Of a stretch of DNA of 63,803 nucleotides, positions 51,722-61,573 are shown one piece after another. The DNA is from Prochlorococcus sp. AG-424-P23. GTDB taxonomy: Bacteria; Cyanobacteriota; Cyanobacteriia; PCC-6307; Cyanobiaceae. The notes below the pieces were generated by a model. It was not told where the DNA came from and made no database searches. It saw nothing but the letters and a program-made list of their open reading frames with translations. Location: NCBI GenBank assembly GCA_003210135.1, contig QCNK01000008.1, forward strand, positions 1 through 63,803, read 5' to 3'. Positions within the stretch are counted from its first letter, which is position 1. Every line of letters begins with the position of its first letter. Both the position numbers and the translations under genes were made by a program.

Positions 51722-51747
51722 GTAACAAATGTTCTAATGATTGTTAC
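51722..51747. promoter_or_regulatory. GTAACAA-N12-TTGTTAC dyad upstream of the psaA promoter
   Basis: A perfect 7-bp inverted repeat with a 12-base spacer, positioned upstream of the candidate psaA -10 box. The symmetry and placement suit a dimeric regulator; the minus strand contains TTGTTACGTTAATG, which partly resembles half of an HLR1 box. The bound protein is unknown. Confidence 0.35.
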
Positions 51748-51872
51748 TATATGAATATTTTGTTAAATTTTAGTCCATGACTAGATTGTGAGTATTTTTA
51801 CTCAAATTTTATATAAATTTCTTAAATTTTTTTTTATATTTCAAAGAAAATTTTTCAAATCCAGCGACAGGA

Positions 51873-51878
51873 TATAAT
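51873..51878 (+). promoter_or_regulatory. Candidate -10 box for cbiG-cobJ
   Basis: A perfect TATAAT 28 bases before the TTG start, predicting a leader of about 20 bases. The -35 region (ATTTTT) is poor. The short leader leaves no room for a riboswitch. Confidence 0.5.
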
Positions 51879-51906
51879 TTCAACGTAATTATCAATAGTT
51901 TCTGAT

Positions 51907-53709
51907 TTGAAAGGAATTGCTATAGGTCTATCTAATAATTCAAAAGAAATTTTAAAAAGGCTTAAAAAAACCGAATTTGTGAGAGAGATATATATTGCAG
52001 GTTCTTCAAAAGTTGATGGGAAGGGAAATGAACTTATTCAAGTACAAAAACCTAAAGAAATCTTACTTAAAAAATGGCCGGAGATAGATTTAATAATTTT
52101 TATAGGTTCAATTGCTGCATCAATACGCATAATAAATTCTTTTTTAACCTCTAAAGATCAAGATCCAGGTGTAATCGTTATAGATAAGAAATGTTCCAAG
52201 ATAGTTCCTTTAATTGGCTTACATCATTCAAATACGCAAAATATTGCATATCAAATTGCAAATTTACTTGGTGGTGAAGTAATAGAAACTAATAATTCCA
52301 ATGATCAAAGCTTCTTAAATCTTGATGCATTTGGGAATCAATGGGGTTGGAAAAGATCTGGAAATATAAAGGATTGGTCAAAACTAGTAATTAAACAAGC
52401 TAAGAACAAGGAAATATTTTGCAAACAATTATCTGGTAATAGCTTATGGAAAGCTTCAGAATCAGGAGAAATTATTAATCAAATTAATGAAAAAGAAATT
52501 GAAAAGCCAGATGCAACATTTCATGTGAGTATATTCAACAATCATCAAAGAAATTGGCATCCTCCCGTATTATGGATTGGTATTGGATGTGAGAGAAATA
52601 CAAGCAAAGAATTAATAGCAAATTCTTTAAATAATTTTTTGGAGTCAGGAAATTTATCACAGCAATCAATTGCTGGATTTGCGACTATTGATATTAAAAA
52701 AGATGAGAAAGGAATTTTAGAACTTTCTGAAGAAAAAAACTTGCCTATCAAGTTTTTTTGTAAAGAAGATCTTTCAAAAATAATTGTTCCAAATCCATCA
52801 AATGTCGTGCTAAGGGAAATTGGTACACCTTCAGTAGCGGAAGCCTCTTGCTTACTCGCAGCAGGAGCAGAATCAAAATTATTAGAAGAAAAAAGAATTT
52901 TTAAAAATCAATCTGGGGCAGTAACTATCGCTATAGCAGAATCAAAAACTCAATATAATCCAACTCATGGTGAAATACATATTATTGGAAGTGGGCCTGG
53001 CGATATCTCCTTCTTAACCAGTAATGCAAAAAAAGCACTTTCAAGATGTACTGTTTGGATCGGATACAAAATGTATCTAGATTTAATTAAGCCCTTAAAA
53101 AGGAGTGATCAAGTTTTAATTGAAAGTAAACTTACTGAAGAAAAAGACAGATGCAATAAAGCAATTAAACTAGCCGAGGAAGGGATAAAAGTGGCTTTAA
53201 TTTCTTCAGGTGAATCAGGATTTTATGGCATGGCTGGCTTACTTTTAGAACTACTTCAAAAAATCAAGAAAGAATATAGACCATACTTTGAAGTACATCC
53301 AGGCATAAGTAGTGTTCAATTAGCGGCTGCGATAAGTGGAGCACCACTAATGAATGACTTTTGTTCAATAAGCTTAAGCGATAAATTAACTCCATGGTCT
53401 TTAATAGAAAAAAGAATTGAAGGAGCTCTTTTGGGTGACTTTGTAATAGCTTTATTTAATCCTCAATCGATTGAAAGAAATTGGCAGCTAAAAAGTGTAA
53501 TAGATATATGTTTACAATCTAGACATGGGGATACTCCAGTTTTAATAGCTAGACAAGTAGGGAGAGAAAATCAATCCAAAAAATTTTTTACTTTAAACAC
53601 CATTCCTTTTAAGGAGATTGATATGTTATCAATTATTATTATTGGCAATTCTCAAACAACATTAGTTGATGAGATATTTCTCACACCCAGAGGATATTTA
53701 CAAAATTAA
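51907..53709 (+). CDS. cobJ: CbiG-CobJ fusion: cobalamin lactone hydrolase / precorrin-3B C17-methyltransferase
   Basis: A 600-residue fusion. Residues 1-350 match CbiG (IFIGSIAASIRII, GLHHSNTQNIAYQIANLLGG, and the C-terminal GTPSVAEASCLLAAGA block), which opens the delta-lactone. Residues about 355-600 are a SAM uroporphyrin-type methyltransferase (IIGSGPGDISFLT, SSGESGFYGMAGLLLE, VHPGISSVQLAAA). This fusion is known in cyanobacterial (pseudo)cobalamin synthesis. The start is TTG at 51907. It is transcribed alone. Confidence 0.92.
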   Translation: MKGIAIGLSNNSKEILKRLKKTEFVREIYIAGSSKVDGKGNELIQVQKPKEILLKKWPEIDLIIFIGSIAASIRIINSFLTSKDQDPGVIVIDKKCSKIVPLIGLHHSNTQNIAYQIANLLGGEVIETNNSNDQSFLNLDAFGNQWGWKRSGNIKDWSKLVIKQAKNKEIFCKQLSGNSLWKASESGEIINQINEKEIEKPDATFHVSIFNNHQRNWHPPVLWIGIGCERNTSKELIANSLNNFLESGNLSQQSIAGFATIDIKKDEKGILELSEEKNLPIKFFCKEDLSKIIVPNPSNVVLREIGTPSVAEASCLLAAGAESKLLEEKRIFKNQSGAVTIAIAESKTQYNPTHGEIHIIGSGPGDISFLTSNAKKALSRCTVWIGYKMYLDLIKPLKRSDQVLIESKLTEEKDRCNKAIKLAEEGIKVALISSGESGFYGMAGLLLELLQKIKKEYRPYFEVHPGISSVQLAAAISGAPLMNDFCSISLSDKLTPWSLIEKRIEGALLGDFVIALFNPQSIERNWQLKSVIDICLQSRHGDTPVLIARQVGRENQSKKFFTLNTIPFKEIDMLSIIIIGNSQTTLVDEIFLTPRGYLQN

Positions 53710-53804
53710 GTTTAGATAATCCATGATTTAATAAATAAAATATTTTTCTTTGCATTTTCTTTATAAGAATACTAATCTTTTATAATAATGATTTTAAAAA
53801 TTAA

Positions 53805-54593
53805 TTGAAAAATATTGGTTTAATTTTGTTTGACATAGATGGGGTAATCCGCAGCGTAGAAAATAGTTACAGACTTTCATTAAAAAAAACAGTTTACAAA
53901 TTTTCTGGATGGGAGCCAAGTTATAAAGATATTGATAATGCAAAAAATGAAGGGATTTGGAATAATGACTGGGATTTAAGTTTAGAACTTATAAAAAGAT
54001 GTATAAAAAAAGAGAACTTAAACCTTAAAATTCCTCCAAGAGAGGAAATAGTAAAATGTTTTGAAGAATTTTACTTTGGTGGAGATCCAAATAAAGATAG
54101 TAAATATTGGTCTGGATATATAACAAATGAGGAGTTATTAGTTGATAAAAAGTTTTTTGATGTAATTGAGAGCAATGGAATAATATGGGGTTTTGTTAGT
54201 GGGGCAGAGTGTGCTTCTGCAAAATTTGTTTTGGAAAAAAGACTTGGACTACAATCGCCACCATTAATATCTATGGGAGATGCCCCTGACAAGCCTGATC
54301 CTAAAGGTTTTATTAGCTTATCAAAAAAGCTCATTAGAGATAAACTTGGCGAATCAAATATTCCTATTGCTTATGTAGGAGATACTATTGCAGATATAAA
54401 TACAGTTATAAACGCAAGAAAAGAAATACCATCTCAGAAATTCATAAGTATCGGAATAGCCCCCCCTCATTTACATTTAAAATCTCGATTAAAAGAACGT
54501 AATTCTTACGAAATAAATCTTAGAAATGCAGGGGCTGACTTGATTTTAAATTCTATTTATGATCTTAAAGATATTAATCTTAACCTGTTTTAA
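53805..54593 (+). CDS. HAD-superfamily hydrolase (cyanobacterial IA subfamily)
   Basis: A 262-residue HAD-like phosphatase. Motif I is FDIDGV with D10 and D12; motif II is the Ser in WGFVSGAE; motif III/IV is KPDPKG and YVGDTIADI. The sequence fits a cyanobacterial subfamily of unknown substrate (subfamily IA hypothetical group 1). The start is TTG at 53805; no ATG is near. It lies 95 bases after cobJ, and tRNA-Ser follows on the opposite strand. Confidence 0.8.
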   Translation: MKNIGLILFDIDGVIRSVENSYRLSLKKTVYKFSGWEPSYKDIDNAKNEGIWNNDWDLSLELIKRCIKKENLNLKIPPREEIVKCFEEFYFGGDPNKDSKYWSGYITNEELLVDKKFFDVIESNGIIWGFVSGAECASAKFVLEKRLGLQSPPLISMGDAPDKPDPKGFISLSKKLIRDKLGESNIPIAYVGDTIADINTVINARKEIPSQKFISIGIAPPHLHLKSRLKERNSYEINLRNAGADLILNSIYDLKDINLNLF

Positions 54594-54628
54594 AAAAAAT
54601 ATTAATTAAAAAATTTTCTGAAAAAATA

Positions 54629-54717
54629 CGGAGAGGGAGGGATTCGAACCCTCGACAAAAGTTACCTCCTGTAACTCCTTAGCAGGGAGCCGCTTTCAAC
54701 CACTCAGCCACCTCTCC
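54629..54717 (-). tRNA. tRNA-Ser (anticodon GCU)
   Basis: A class II tRNA of 89 bases. On the minus strand: acceptor GGAGAGG (5' end at 54717) pairs with CCTCTCC; D arm; anticodon stem GCTCC/GGAGT with loop CTGCTAA (anticodon complement at 54681-54683); a long variable arm (TTACAGGAGGTAA type); T arm GAGGG-TTCGAAT-CCCTC. The discriminator is G. It reads AGC and AGU serine codons. CCA is not encoded. Confidence 0.97.
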
Positions 54718-54778
54718 AGTTCTTATACATTATCAATTTTTTTGCAAACATTCAAAATTATTTATTTAATCGAAATGT

Positions 54779-55978
54779 CTAATCAACTTGAACTCTCGGC
54801 AATCTATTTTTAAAAGAACAAAGAATTTCCCAAGGAATAGTATTAGATTCCCTTGCCCAATCAATAGGAGAAATTGTTTTATCTCCTTCAGATCCTAGTA
54901 AAACGATCGTACTACCAACTTTAATTTCATCTGAACCTGTAATATCCACCATCATTTGATCCATAGTTATCGATCCTACTTGGGGATACAGTTTATTTTT
55001 AAAAATAACTTTTATCTTACCTGAGAGATTTCTCGGCACTCCATCTGCATAACCAATACTTAATACAGCCAACTTAGTTTTTCTACTACTTACAAATTTC
55101 CCTCCATAACTTACTCTTACACCTTTATCAATAACTCTTATAAAAGCTACTTTGACCTTCAAAAATAAAGCTGGCTTAAGACATAAATTTTTATCTATTG
55201 TTGCTATGGGACTATATCCATACATAGAAAGTCCAACTCTTACCATATGAAAATGAAAATCTTTATTGAGAAGCATACCTGCAGAATTTGCCAAATGAAT
55301 CTTGATATTGTGATTAGTATCAAGGTTAATTTGCTTTAATAATTCCTTAAACTTGAGTCTTTGTAATTGCGTACTGCTTTTAGGATCTAATGAGTTATCT
55401 TCATCTGCAGATGATAAATGACTATATATTCCTTCTATTGAAATGTTTTCAAAAGATTTTATTTTTTCAAATTCCTGAATAAACTTATAAGATTCAAATC
55501 CCAATCTTGACATTCCAGTATCAACCTTAAGATGTAAAGAAAATTTCAACCCAAACTGCTTACCAAGATTGTTGCATATTAAACACTCTCTAAGACTGCT
55601 GATAGTTGGCATAAGATCATTTTTAAGGGCTATTATTAAATCCTTTTTCGTATATAGATTTCCCAAAACAAGAATTGGTTTTTTAACTCCATAAGAACGA
55701 AGCTTAATCCCTTCTTTTAAAGTGGCAACTCCTAATTGCGAAGCTCCACCCTTGATTGCATATTCTGATACTACTTTTGAATCATGTCCATATCCATCAG
55801 CTTTTACAACTGCCATAAATTCACAGCTTTTACTTAATTTAGATCTTAACTGCCTTACATTTTTTTCTATTGCTTTACCATTTATTTCAATCCATGCTCT
55901 TTGTTTCGGATCTATATCTTGATCAAAATTTGGATATTTATCAAAATTAAATCGCTGATTTGGTTGCCGAATTTGCAT
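54779..55978 (-). CDS. alr: Alanine racemase
   Basis: A 399-residue PLP enzyme making D-alanine for peptidoglycan. The PLP lysine is K59 in AVVKADGYGHD; the catalytic Tyr lies in VRVSYGGKF; LKVDTGMSRLGF, IYSHLSSADE and GSITMDQMMVD are conserved blocks. The N-terminal 20 residues are extra and poorly conserved, so M1 may be a little upstream of the true start. The start region faces the HNH gene, whose probable ATG lies 68 bases away. Confidence 0.95.
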   Translation of the reverse strand: MQIRQPNQRFNFDKYPNFDQDIDPKQRAWIEINGKAIEKNVRQLRSKLSKSCEFMAVVKADGYGHDSKVVSEYAIKGGASQLGVATLKEGIKLRSYGVKKPILVLGNLYTKKDLIIALKNDLMPTISSLRECLICNNLGKQFGLKFSLHLKVDTGMSRLGFESYKFIQEFEKIKSFENISIEGIYSHLSSADEDNSLDPKSSTQLQRLKFKELLKQINLDTNHNIKIHLANSAGMLLNKDFHFHMVRVGLSMYGYSPIATIDKNLCLKPALFLKVKVAFIRVIDKGVRVSYGGKFVSSRKTKLAVLSIGYADGVPRNLSGKIKVIFKNKLYPQVGSITMDQMMVDITGSDEIKVGSTIVLLGSEGDKTISPIDWARESNTIPWEILCSFKNRLPRVQVD

Positions 55979-56046
55979 TTACTTTGCACAATTATATGCG
56001 CTTATTGGAATATACGGTTAGCATGACATGTAAATTGTATTTTGGC

Positions 56047-56553
56047 ATGGGCCAGACTCTAGTTTTAAATGCATCTTATGAACCTTTAAACATTACTTCT
56101 TGGCGAAGAGCTGTTATTTTGATGATCAAAGGTAAAGCAGAAAGCTTAGAGGAAGATAAATCATATTCAATACATTGCGGAAGAAAATTACCTACAGTTA
56201 TAAGACTTCGTTACTACGTCAAGGTACCTTTTAGAGAAGTTTCTTTAACAAGAAAAAATATTCTTCTAAGAGATAATAATTCTTGCCAATACTGTAACTA
56301 TAGAGGAAGTGATTTATCAATAGATCATGTTTTGCCTAGAAGTAGAGGTGGATCTGATAGCTGGGAAAATGTTACTACGGCATGTCTTAGATGTAATGTA
56401 CAAAAAGGCAACCGTACCCCAGAAGAGGCTAATATGCCTCTAAAACGTAAACCTTACCGTCCACTTAGTAATCTAAATTTCGAAGCTACAAGACACATTG
56501 ACTCTGGTAGGCATAAAGAATGGAGTAAATACGTAATTGGTGTTGCAATCTAA
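56047..56553 (+). CDS. HNH endonuclease-family protein
   Basis: A 168-residue protein starting MGQTLVLNASYEPLNITSW, the standard start of this cyanobacterial family; an upstream in-frame ATG at 55960 would add 29 unconserved residues and overlap alr, so it is rejected. The HNH core has CQYC (zinc), SIDHVLPRSRGG, W-ENVTTACLRCN and the final KGNRTPEEA. It is a widespread single-copy gene in cyanobacteria, with no intron or mobile context here, so it is probably a housekeeping nuclease rather than a homing enzyme. Confidence 0.85.
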   Translation: MGQTLVLNASYEPLNITSWRRAVILMIKGKAESLEEDKSYSIHCGRKLPTVIRLRYYVKVPFREVSLTRKNILLRDNNSCQYCNYRGSDLSIDHVLPRSRGGSDSWENVTTACLRCNVQKGNRTPEEANMPLKRKPYRPLSNLNFEATRHIDSGRHKEWSKYVIGVAI

Positions 56554-56564
56554 AAAATGAAAAA

Positions 56565-57659
56565 TTAATTTACCTCATTATTAAAATCTTCCATCATTCT
56601 CTTTTGTTCTTGTGCTATGCATGCATAAATTACTTCATCCAATTGACCAGCGAGAATTGGTTCGAGAGAAAAATTTGAGCCCAATCTATGATCAGTTGTC
56701 CTGTTATCTTTAAAATTATATGTTCTAATTTTTTCACTCCTATCACCTGTTCCAACCTGCGAAAGCCTTTGAGATCTCTCTTTGGCATTAGCTTCTTTTA
56801 ATTGAATTTCATATAATTTGGCCCTTAAAATTTCCATTGCTCTTTCACGATTTTGTAATTGTGATCTCTCTTGAGTACAAAAAACTCTTATTCCTGTGGG
56901 CTTATGAAGAAGATCAATAGCAGTCTCTACCTTGTTAACATTCTGTCCCCCTGCACCTCCTGATCTTGCTGTACCGACCTCTATATCGGTTGGATCAATT
57001 TTAACCTCAACAGGATCAGCCTCTGGCATTACTGCAACTGTAGCAGTAGAAGTATGAACTCTACCTTGGGATTCAGTAGCTGGCACTCTTTGCACTCTAT
57101 GTACACCAGCCTCAAATTTAAGTTGACTATATACAGAATCTCCCTTAACGGATATAACTAACTCTTTGAATCCGCCCATATCTGACTCAGAAGCACTAAC
57201 AGGTTTTACGGACCATCCAATTTTTTGTCCATATCTTTCATACATTCTTGCTAGATCACCGGCCCATATACAAGCCTCGTTACCTCCAGCACCAGCTCTG
57301 ATTTCTAACATTACACTTCTCTCATCTCTTGGATCTTTTGGTAATAAAGCGATTGTGGTTTTTTGAATAAGTTCGTTCTTACATTCCTCAAGGTTTGTTA
57401 TCTCTTCATTAATTAAAGCTTCCATCTCTTTATCATTTCTATTCTCTTTCAATAAATTTTTTGAATCTGTAATTTCTTTATCAGTATCAAGTAATTTATT
57501 AAAATCCATAACCAAAGGCTCCAATTTTGACCTTTCTCTTGCTATTGATTCTAATTTTTTAGGATCATTAGCTATATCAGGATCTGCTAGCTGCACTTCC
57601 AAATTTTCAAAACTCTCTGCAGCAGTTTTCAACCTTGCAATTAATGTTGAGTATTCCAA
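56565..57659 (-). CDS. prfA: Peptide chain release factor 1
   Basis: A 364-residue RF1 that terminates translation at UAA and UAG. The peptidyl-hydrolase motif GGQ is at 237-239 ([15 protein letters not shown]); the UAA/UAG-reading anticodon-like tripeptide region precedes it ([18 protein letters not shown]). The start is TTG (57657-57659). It is the last gene of the ribosomal run, 29 bases after rpmE. Confidence 0.97.
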   Translation of the reverse strand: MEYSTLIARLKTAAESFENLEVQLADPDIANDPKKLESIARERSKLEPLVMDFNKLLDTDKEITDSKNLLKENRNDKEMEALINEEITNLEECKNELIQKTTIALLPKDPRDERSVMLEIRAGAGGNEACIWAGDLARMYERYGQKIGWSVKPVSASESDMGGFKELVISVKGDSVYSQLKFEAGVHRVQRVPATESQGRVHTSTATVAVMPEADPVEVKIDPTDIEVGTARSGGAGGQNVNKVETAIDLLHKPTGIRVFCTQERSQLQNRERAMEILRAKLYEIQLKEANAKERSQRLSQVGTGDRSEKIRTYNFKDNRTTDHRLGSNFSLEPILAGQLDEVIYACIAQEQKRMMEDFNNEVN

Positions 57660-57688
57660 TTGAAATTATGCTTTAGTTTATGAAAATT

Positions 57689-57949
57689 CTATTTATCAGA
57701 ATCTTTTTCTTCTTTTTGATTCTTTGATGTCGCTGAATTAGCTGAACCCATTCCATATTTTTTCATAAACCTATCAACTCTTCCTTCTGTGTCGAGAATT
57801 TTTTGAGTTCCTGTAAAGAAGGGATGATTTCCACTCCATACATCTACATGCAGTTCAGGTTGAGTTGAGCCAGTTGTCATTACAACTTCTCCATTACAAA
57901 TAACTTTTGCATCTGTATACCATTTTGGGTGGATTTCTGATTTTGGCAT
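57689..57949 (-). CDS. rpmE: 50S ribosomal protein L31
   Basis: An 86-residue L31 starting MPKSEIHPKWYTDAKVICNG. The zinc-binding Cys of the C+ type are not all present (only one Cys is seen), so this is the zinc-free form. The WSGNHPFFTGTQKILDTEGRVDRF block is conserved. It sits 11 bases after rpsI. Confidence 0.95.
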   Translation of the reverse strand: MPKSEIHPKWYTDAKVICNGEVVMTTGSTQPELHVDVWSGNHPFFTGTQKILDTEGRVDRFMKKYGMGSANSATSKNQKEEKDSDK

Positions 57950-57960
57950 GATTGAATGTT

Positions 57961-58371
57961 TTAACGTTTGGAAAATTGTGGAGCTTTTCTTGCTTTTTTA
58001 AGACCATATTTTCTTCTTTCCTTAGCTCTAGGATCTCTGCTGAGATGGCCTTCAGTTTTTAGTGGTTTTCTATTATCAGGGGATAATTCGCACAGAGCTC
58101 TAGCTGCGCCTTGCTTGATAGCATCTGCCTGGCCAGTTAATCCACCACCAAAAACGTTCACTATAATATCATAAGAATTTTCAAGACCTAATGTTTGCAA
58201 AGGAGCTTTTACTGAATTTAAATGTAGAGGATTAAAGTTTAAGTAATCATCACCTGAACGACCATTAATTTTAACTTGACCATTTCCAGGAATCAATCGG
58301 ACACGAGCAACTGAAGTTTTTCGTCTTCCAGTTCCCCAATAAACAGCTTTGTTTTTTATTTGACTATTCAT
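57961..58371 (-). CDS. rpsI: 30S ribosomal protein S9
   Basis: A 136-residue S9 with [16 protein letters not shown] at the start, [19 protein letters not shown] in the middle and the basic tail [20 protein letters not shown] that reaches the P-site tRNA. It is nine bases after rplM, the universal rplM-rpsI pair. Confidence 0.97.
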   Translation of the reverse strand: MNSQIKNKAVYWGTGRRKTSVARVRLIPGNGQVKINGRSGDDYLNFNPLHLNSVKAPLQTLGLENSYDIIVNVFGGGLTGQADAIKQGAARALCELSPDNRKPLKTEGHLSRDPRAKERRKYGLKKARKAPQFSKR

Positions 58372-58380
58372 TTTGTTATA

Positions 58381-58812
58381 TTAGTTATTCAATAATACAG
58401 GATTCTGTGCTGCATGAGGATGATCAGCACCTTTATAAACTTTTAATTTTCTAAATTGCTGTCTTCCCAAAGAATTATGAGGCAGCATACCCTTAACAGC
58501 TTGCTCGATGATTCTTTCTGGAATTCTTTCTTGAAGAGACTCAAATTTCTCAATTTTCATTCCTCCTGGCCTGCCAGAATGTCTTCTATATAATTTTTGT
58601 GATGCTTTTTTACCTGTTACCTCAACTTTTTCGGCATTTACAACAATCACGAAATCACCCGTATCTAAATGAGGAGTAAATGTTGGTTTATTTTTTCCTC
58701 TTAAAACAGTTGCAATTTCTGTAGCAAGTCTCCCAAGTGTTTTATCTTTTGCGTCAACTAAAAACCAATTTCTTTCAATAGTTTCTAATGACGGAGTAGT
58801 CGTTTTATTCAT
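58381..58812 (-). CDS. rplM: 50S ribosomal protein L13
   Basis: A 143-residue L13 ([66 protein letters not shown]). A 9-bp AT palindrome (AAATTTATT/AATAAATTT, 58818-58837) lies six bases before the ATG on the transcript, in place of any Shine-Dalgarno. In E. coli L13 represses its own operon; whether this element serves that purpose is open. Confidence 0.97.
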   Translation of the reverse strand: MNKTTTPSLETIERNWFLVDAKDKTLGRLATEIATVLRGKNKPTFTPHLDTGDFVIVVNAEKVEVTGKKASQKLYRRHSGRPGGMKIEKFESLQERIPERIIEQAVKGMLPHNSLGRQQFRKLKVYKGADHPHAAQNPVLLNN

Positions 58813-58927
58813 CTAGCAAATTTATTCAAATAAATTTAAATTCAGTTCTAAATTCTAACCTATTGAAGGAGTATTAAACAATTTTTTTGGATTATTTACA
58901 CAAATAAATTTCTTTAAACAAAGATAC

Positions 58928-59734
58928 TTAAGAAAAACCTTTAATTAAAAATACTGGGAAAAAATCTTTTTTATTGATCTTTTTAAAAACATTTTCTTCA
59001 TACACAGCATTTACAAAACATAACCCCCTAGCTGGAGCAGATTCTTTAACATCATCTTTCTTTTTATTAAGCCATCTGTCTGTGAAGATTTCTGGAGATA
59101 TTTTTTTTTCTCCAACTAAAACTAGTTGACCAACAATCAAACGGACCATTCCATAAAGAAAACCCGTAGCTTTAATATCAACTAAAATCAAATCCTCCAC
59201 TCTTTGAATATCTATATTATTTATTTTTGTAATAGAGGTTGACCTGTTACTTCCACTTTTCTGAAAAGCAAAAAAATCATGCTCTCCTTCCATTTTCTTT
59301 GATGCATCTGCCATTGAAAATTCATCAAGCACTTTTTGGTACCTATGCCACGACCAATTATTAATAAACAAGTTAGGGAACCTACTATTATTAATGACAT
59401 AACGATAGTGTCTATAGATTGCTGAGTAACAGGCGTGCCAATTATATTTCACCTCAACTGATTCCAATATTCTGATTGTTGAGGGTAAGAGGTTATTTAA
59501 TACATCTGAATAACTACTGCCAGGAATAACGCAATCAGTGTCAAAGTGAGCTACCTGACCCGATGCATGAACCCCTGCATCAGTTCTACCTGCAGCGAAA
59601 GTCTTTACTACATGATGTGTAATCTTAAAAAGAGCTCTCTCTAAAATTTCCTGAACTGTAGTTGCATTTTTTTGTCTTTGCCAGCCTGAAAAATTAGATC
59701 CATCATATTGAATTAGTAAAGCTACCCTTTTCAA
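58928..59734 (-). CDS. truA: tRNA pseudouridine(38-40) synthase
   Basis: A 268-residue TruA. The catalytic Asp is D52 in AAGRTDAGVHASGQVAHF; LLIQYDGSNFSGWQRQ is the N-terminal signature and FLYGMVRLIVGQLV the C-terminal one. The start is TTG (59732-59734). It follows rplQ by 39 bases and lies in the alpha operon string, as usual in cyanobacteria. A 115-base spacer separates it from rplM. Confidence 0.95.
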   Translation of the reverse strand: MKRVALLIQYDGSNFSGWQRQKNATTVQEILERALFKITHHVVKTFAAGRTDAGVHASGQVAHFDTDCVIPGSSYSDVLNNLLPSTIRILESVEVKYNWHACYSAIYRHYRYVINNSRFPNLFINNWSWHRYQKVLDEFSMADASKKMEGEHDFFAFQKSGSNRSTSITKINNIDIQRVEDLILVDIKATGFLYGMVRLIVGQLVLVGEKKISPEIFTDRWLNKKKDDVKESAPARGLCFVNAVYEENVFKKINKKDFFPVFLIKGFS

Positions 59735-59773
59735 ATGTTTTGTTTTCTAATGAAAGACTCTTTATTAGCAAAC

Positions 59774-60124
59774 TTAAACAAGTTCGATTATGGCCATCTG
59801 AGCATTATCTCCCTTTCTAGAGACGGTTCTAACAATTCTTGTATAACCACCTTTTCTATCTCCATATCTTTCATTTGCTTTCTCAAATAATGAATGCACT
59901 AATTTTTTATCATATATGTACCCAATAGCCCTTCTCCTGGAGGCCAAACTACCATCTTTAGCAAGAGAAATCATCCTTTCAGCTTCGCTCCTTAAAGCTT
60001 TTGCTCTAGCCTTTGTGGTTGTAACTCTACCTTCCCGAATTAATTGTGTAGTCAAACCTCTTAAAAGTGCTTTCCTCTGGTCAGCAGGTTTACTCAATAA
60101 TGGAATTCTAAGTTGGTGTCTCAT
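59774..60124 (-). CDS. rplQ: 50S ribosomal protein L17
   Basis: A 116-residue L17 with [43 protein letters not shown] and [23 protein letters not shown]. It lines the peptide exit tunnel. It follows rpoA by 14 bases, the conserved bacterial pair. Confidence 0.97.
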   Translation of the reverse strand: MRHQLRIPLLSKPADQRKALLRGLTTQLIREGRVTTTKARAKALRSEAERMISLAKDGSLASRRRAIGYIYDKKLVHSLFEKANERYGDRKGGYTRIVRTVSRKGDNAQMAIIELV

Positions 60125-60138
60125 AATCTAAAAAATTG

Positions 60139-61077
60139 TTAAACGGAAGTTCTGCTTTGCGGAATAGAAATCCCTATGCGCTCAAGAGCTTCAATAACCT
60201 CATCTGCAGATTTTGAGCCAAAGTTCTTAATTTCAAGTAGATCTTCATAGCTAAAGCCCATTAAATCTGAAACTGAATTAACTTGCGCTCTCTTTAAGCA
60301 ATTATAAGCTCTAACGGACAAATTTAGTTCCTCAAGAGGAATTTGAGCTTCAGGAGATGGTTCGGGTTCTTCAGGGATTTCCTCAACCATTGTGACAGTA
60401 GCAAGAGGTTGAAAAAGTTCTATTAATTGGTTTGCAGCTTCAGCAATAGCATCATCAGGACTTGTTGAGCCGTCTGTTACTACTTCCATTTTTAATCTTT
60501 CTCTACCTGTTCCACCCTCAGCAACTGCTGTTTCATCAATCGTAAAATTCACTCTCTTCACTGGCATAAATACAGCATCTATTTGAAGTAAATCAATAGC
60601 AGATGTCTCTTCATTCTTACGATCGACTGGTCTATATCCCACTCCCCTTTCTACATGTATTTCCAACTCTAAGTTATGGCCTTCTTGAATAGTTGCGATA
60701 GGTTTTTCACCATCGACAATTTCAACTTGAGATGAGAATTGAATATCGTTCGCCTTTACCTCCATTGGACCAGTAGCTATTAACCTACCTATTTCGAGCT
60801 CTGGATTAGAACTATTAATTGATAGTTGTTTACAATTGAGAAGAATATCTAAAACGTCTTCTCTAACTCCTGGAATAGTTGCATATTCGTGGTTAATTCC
60901 TGCTATTCTCACTGCAGTTACTGCACTTCCTTCAAGTCCTCCCATAAGGACTCTTCTCAGAGAATTACCCAAAGTTGTAGCTTGTCCCCTTTCTAAAGGG
61001 CCAATTAAAAAAGTTCCTGTTTGGGAGCGATCATCTGCTATTTGATGGTCGATTCTGTCAATCTGGTATTGCAACAC
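60139..61077 (-). CDS. rpoA: RNA polymerase subunit alpha
   Basis: A 312-residue alpha subunit. The N-terminal assembly domain has [25 protein letters not shown] (residues 22-46) and the C-terminal domain (about 245-312) has [19 protein letters not shown] and [14 protein letters not shown]. The start is a GTG (61075-61077) with no SD. The leader carries a run of nine C (61115-61107 on the minus strand) followed by A7. It lies between rpsK and rplQ. Confidence 0.98.
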   Translation of the reverse strand: MLQYQIDRIDHQIADDRSQTGTFLIGPLERGQATTLGNSLRRVLMGGLEGSAVTAVRIAGINHEYATIPGVREDVLDILLNCKQLSINSSNPELEIGRLIATGPMEVKANDIQFSSQVEIVDGEKPIATIQEGHNLELEIHVERGVGYRPVDRKNEETSAIDLLQIDAVFMPVKRVNFTIDETAVAEGGTGRERLKMEVVTDGSTSPDDAIAEAANQLIELFQPLATVTMVEEIPEEPEPSPEAQIPLEELNLSVRAYNCLKRAQVNSVSDLMGFSYEDLLEIKNFGSKSADEVIEALERIGISIPQSRTSV

Positions 61078-61136
61078 GGAAAAAAATGTGGTTAAAGTTT
61101 TTTTGAGGGGGGGGGTTGTTGGAGAATGGCTAGAAC

Positions 61137-61529
61137 CTAAACGCGTCTACGTTTAGGTCTTCTACATCCATTATGAGGTAATGGAGTTACATCTCTTATT
61201 AGAGTTATTTCTAAACCGGCCACTTGTAAAGCTCTTATGGCCGTTTCCCTACCTGAGCCTGGACCTCTAACTAATACCTCTATTTGTCTCATACCTTGGT
61301 CAAGTGCTCTTCTAGCTGCAGCTTCCGCAGCTGTTTGAGCGGCAAATGGAGTACCTTTCCTAGCACCTTTAAATCCGCTAGCTCCAGCCGATGACCAAGA
61401 AATTACATGGCCAGAAGTGTCTGTAATTGAGACGATAGTATTATTAAATGTACTTTGAATATGTACCACACCATTAGGTACATTACGTTTGGTTTTCTTT
61501 GAACCTGTTTTTTTTACTGTAGCTGCCAT
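61137..61529 (-). CDS. rpsK: 30S ribosomal protein S11
   Basis: A 130-residue S11 with [45 protein letters not shown], and [18 protein letters not shown] at the C-terminus. It is 44 bases after rpsM in the alpha operon. Confidence 0.98.
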   Translation of the reverse strand: MAATVKKTGSKKTKRNVPNGVVHIQSTFNNTIVSITDTSGHVISWSSAGASGFKGARKGTPFAAQTAAEAAARRALDQGMRQIEVLVRGPGSGRETAIRALQVAGLEITLIRDVTPLPHNGCRRPKRRRV

Positions 61530-61573
61530 GGTTTTTAAATTTAATACTGAAATTTGTGAATAGATTTAGTTAA

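Larger units (their letters stand above)
51573..51906. other. psaA / cbiG-cobJ divergent spacer, 334 bases
   Basis: No ORF. From psaA outward: RBS GAGG; hairpin CCGA/TCGG (51603-51614); dyad TCTTGAAC/GTTCAAGA (51616-51648); dyad AAACGAAT/ATTCGTTT (51649-51681); minus-strand TATTAT (51687-51692); inverted repeat GTAACAA/TTGTTAC (51722-51728 and 51741-51747); then AT-rich DNA to the TATAAT (51873-51878) for the cobalamin gene. No B12 riboswitch is seen. Confidence 0.6.

Noticed and set aside
51573..51906. Cobalamin riboswitch before cbiG-cobJ
   Set aside because: No B12-box-like sequence was found and the TATAAT leaves a leader of only about 20 bases.
55960..56046. Upstream ATG extending the HNH protein by 29 residues
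   Set aside because: The family starts at MGQTLVLNASYEP; the extension is unconserved and overlaps alr.
56047..56553. Homing endonuclease
   Set aside because: No intron or intein context, and the protein belongs to a conserved single-copy cyanobacterial HNH family.
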